DNA from: Polyangiaceae bacterium
GTDB taxonomy: Bacteria; Myxococcota_A; Polyangia; Polyangiales; Polyangiaceae
Assembly: GCA_025353725.1 (NCBI GenBank)
Contig: JANXOF010000095.1
Location: 241,678-305,677 of the forward strand
Length of the DNA stretch: 64,000 bases
Reading direction: 5' to 3'
Shown here: positions 62,709 through 64,000 of the stretch, one piece after another
Numbering within the stretch: the first letter of the stretch is position 1
Layout: each line of letters begins with the position of its first letter
The notes under the pieces: generated by a model
The model's input: only the letters and a program-made list of their open reading frames with translations
The model's database searches: none
Told to the model about the DNA's origin: nothing
Translations under genes and position numbers: made by a program

Positions 62709-63206
62709 TTAGACAGTAAAGGAAGTACCGCAGCCGCAGTTTGACTTCTCATTAGGGTTTATGAACTTGAAGCCTTGACGCATCAGAGTCTTCTCCCACT
62801 CCAACGCGGAACCGTTGAGATAAAGGAGACTCTTCTTGTCGACCAGTACGCGAACAGCCTCGCCGCGCGTCGACATGCGGTCGTAGACGACGTCACGAGC
62901 GTTCGGCGGACCGTCGTGAAACTCAATGACGTACGAGAAACCCGAACACCCGCCGCCTCGAATGCCTACGCGTAGCGACGTCTCCGCGCGCGCACGCTTC
63001 GCGATTTGAACGGCGATGGCGTCGACCGCGGCCTGGGTAATTTCGATGTTGAGTTTCGAGGCCGCTCGCGGCACCGTCGTACCCACGGTGGTGGTGGCCA
63101 CGGCGCTAGCGCTCGCCATCGCGGCGGCGCTAGCAGCGGCACTCGCGGCACTCGCGGCACTCAAGGACGGCGCGGACACAGGTGACGGCGCAAGCGCTGG
63201 GGGCAT
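62709..63206 (-). CDS. iscA: A-type Fe-S carrier IscA with Ala/Ser-rich N-terminal extension
   Basis: 165 residues against about 107 for ordinary IscA. The family domain (about 52-165) keeps the three cluster-binding Cys: GGGCSGFSYVIEF (Cys87) and NCGCG near the end (Cys157, Cys159). The first 50 residues are an Ala/Ser/Pro/Thr-rich stretch with no signal-peptide charge pattern, partly encoded by a 9-bp tandem repeat. AGGAG lies 9 bases before the ATG at 63206. A start nearer the domain is conceivable; ATGs at Met30 and no later one before residue 51 exist. Confidence 0.94.
   Translation of the reverse strand: MPPALAPSPVSAPSLSAASAASAAASAAAMASASAVATTTVGTTVPRAASKLNIEITQAAVDAIAVQIAKRARAETSLRVGIRGGGCSGFSYVIEFHDGPPNARDVVYDRMSTRGEAVRVLVDKKSLLYLNGSALEWEKTLMRQGFKFINPNEKSNCGCGTSFTV
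63136..63162 (+). repeat. Three tandem 9-bp units in the iscA 5' region
   Basis: GCGGCACTC is repeated three times in a row within the part of iscA that encodes the Ala/Ser-rich extension. It is in frame, so copy-number change would add or remove three residues. Confidence 0.75.
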
Positions 63207-63250
63207 CTTCGTGTCTCCTCGACTTCAAACTCTTCGACGTTGACTCGTGA

Positions 63251-63652
63251 CTATTCGGCCGCGCCGCGCTTGGCGGTCTGCTTGGCACGGTAGTCAGCGA
63301 TGGCACTCTTGATAGCGTCTTCTGCGAGCACGGAGCAGTGAATTTTGACCGGAGGAAGGTTTAACTCGTTGACGATATCGACGTTACGGATCGCCTCGGC
63401 CTCCTCGACCTTCTTTCCCTTAATCCACTCGGTCGCGAGCGACGACGACGCGATGGCCGAACCGCAGCCGAAGGTCTTGAACTTTGCATCTTGAATCACG
63501 CCATCGTCACTGACCCGAATTTGCAGACGCATCACGTCGCCGCATGCGGGAGCGCCAACGAGCCCCGTTCCGACATTCGGATCATTCTTGTCGAGCGTCC
63601 CGACATTCCGCGGGTTCTCCGCATGCTCAATCACTTTCTCGCTGTACGCCAT
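63251..63652 (-). CDS. iscU: Fe-S cluster scaffold protein IscU
   Basis: 133 residues. All ligand residues are present: Cys37 and Asp39 in APACGDVMRL, Cys63 in FGCGSAIAS, and His105-Cys106 in KIHCSVLAEDA. The HscA recognition motif LPPVK is at about 99-103. AGGGAGG lies upstream of the ATG (spacing about 5). On this scaffold IscS-derived sulfur and iron form a [2Fe-2S] cluster. It is the second gene of the isc operon after iscS. Confidence 0.97.
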   Translation of the reverse strand: MAYSEKVIEHAENPRNVGTLDKNDPNVGTGLVGAPACGDVMRLQIRVSDDGVIQDAKFKTFGCGSAIASSSLATEWIKGKKVEEAEAIRNVDIVNELNLPPVKIHCSVLAEDAIKSAIADYRAKQTAKRGAAE

Positions 63653-63849
63653 ACTCGTCCTCCCTACTTCACTTTCCCAAAACCCGACCCCGACCCCTCA
63701 ACAACCCGTAAACCCATGCACCTTCACTCCGCACCATGAACCCGTGAACACGCGCACTCTCACTCCGGGTGGGGTGCCAGGGGAGCGGCCGCGCTCCCCT
63801 GAGGCGTTCTCCTCTACGAACAAGAGCTCCCCTGAGGCGTTCTCTTTTG
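63653..63849 (-). repeat. iscS-iscU intergenic region with direct repeats and a hairpin
   Basis: This 197-base spacer between iscS and iscU is long for an isc operon. It holds a 19-base direct repeat at 63793-63811 and 63826-63844 (33 bases apart), and a strong inverted repeat at 63778-63801 (CAGGGGAGC / GCTCCCCTG). The right arm of the hairpin overlaps the first direct-repeat copy, so the second copy could pair with the left arm as an alternative. It might be an attenuator or an mRNA processing site. No function is proven. Confidence 0.5.
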
Positions 63850-64000
63850 TTAATGCGCCACCCACGCGACGCTCTTCAAGTCGATACCGTCTTTGTGCAT
63901 CTCATAGAGCGGGGACATGTCTCGAAGCGAGTTTACTTTGCCGATGACGAGATCGGCCACGAAGTCGACCTCTTCTTCGGTATTGAACCGACCGAGACCA
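63850..64000 (-). CDS. iscS: Cysteine desulfurase IscS, C-terminal end (cut by window edge)
   Basis: Only the last 49 codons are present; the rest lies beyond base 64000. The peptide [19 protein letters not shown] followed by [20 protein letters not shown] is the standard IscS C-terminus, which ends here in WVAH. IscS is a PLP enzyme that takes sulfur from cysteine and passes it to IscU. It is the upstream gene of the isc operon. Whether IscR precedes it cannot be seen. Confidence 0.93.
   Translation of the reverse strand, partial: GLGRFNTEEEVDFVADLVIGKVNSLRDMSPLYEMHKDGIDLKSVAWVAH

Overview
This GC-rich window most likely comes from a myxobacterium-like member of the Myxococcota (Polyangia). 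That is an inference from content. There are four Hanks-type Ser/Thr kinases, one ending in an AgmX/PglI-like module, plus many Cys-anchored lipoproteins, a Tad pilus locus and a large Wzx/Wzy polysaccharide cluster. No rRNA, tRNA, insertion sequence, phage or CRISPR was recognised, and no gene-free stretch exceeds 300 bases.

Layout. (1) 1-4761: the end of a Ser/Thr kinase, then pyruvate phosphate dikinase and convergent hemL. (2) 4975-22225: a Tad/Flp pilus region. A lone Flp-type pilin and a Cys-rich lipoprotein come first. A minus-strand operon follows with two TadE-like proteins, a TadG-like protein and two unknown proteins. A long plus-strand operon then encodes two pilins, prepilin peptidase, CpaB, the CpaC secretin, an FHA-CpaF ATPase fusion, TadB, TadC, an FHA membrane protein, a TPR lipoprotein, a second CpaF ATPase and a third FHA-like membrane protein. 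Most genes in it overlap by 4 bases.

(3) 22277-28834: on the minus strand, a lipoprotein radical copper oxidase (galactose/glyoxal oxidase type) is coupled to a CxxCH lipoprotein. A membrane Ser/Thr kinase and a putative outer-membrane protein lie next to them. (4) 28897-30186: glyA.

(5) 30298-57187: a polysaccharide synthesis and export region. It has a priming sugar-phosphate transferase with a GspE/MshEN-like N-terminus, acetyltransferases, an OPX export protein, a GT2-hexapeptide fusion, an ATP-grasp enzyme, a GT-C/acyltransferase-3 fusion, a Wzx flippase, a co-polymerase without its kinase half, a Wzy/ligase-like protein, an SGNH esterase, a degenerate BY-kinase-like protein and a GH5 hydrolase. 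Two Ser/Thr kinases, two SMP-30-type lipoproteins, a PHB-depolymerase-like esterase and a histone-H1-like protein are interspersed.

(6) 57474-59444: a lytic-transglycosylase-like protein and a membrane-anchored TAXI-family receptor. (7) 59718-64000, minus strand: an isc operon in the order iscS (partial), iscU, iscA, hscB, hscA, fdx.

The most interesting features are the FHA-rich, two-ATPase Tad locus and the polysaccharide cluster, whose core enzymes carry extra or missing regulatory modules. Starts were chosen from ribosome-binding sites, overlaps and signal peptides. Family calls come from reading motifs, not from searches.
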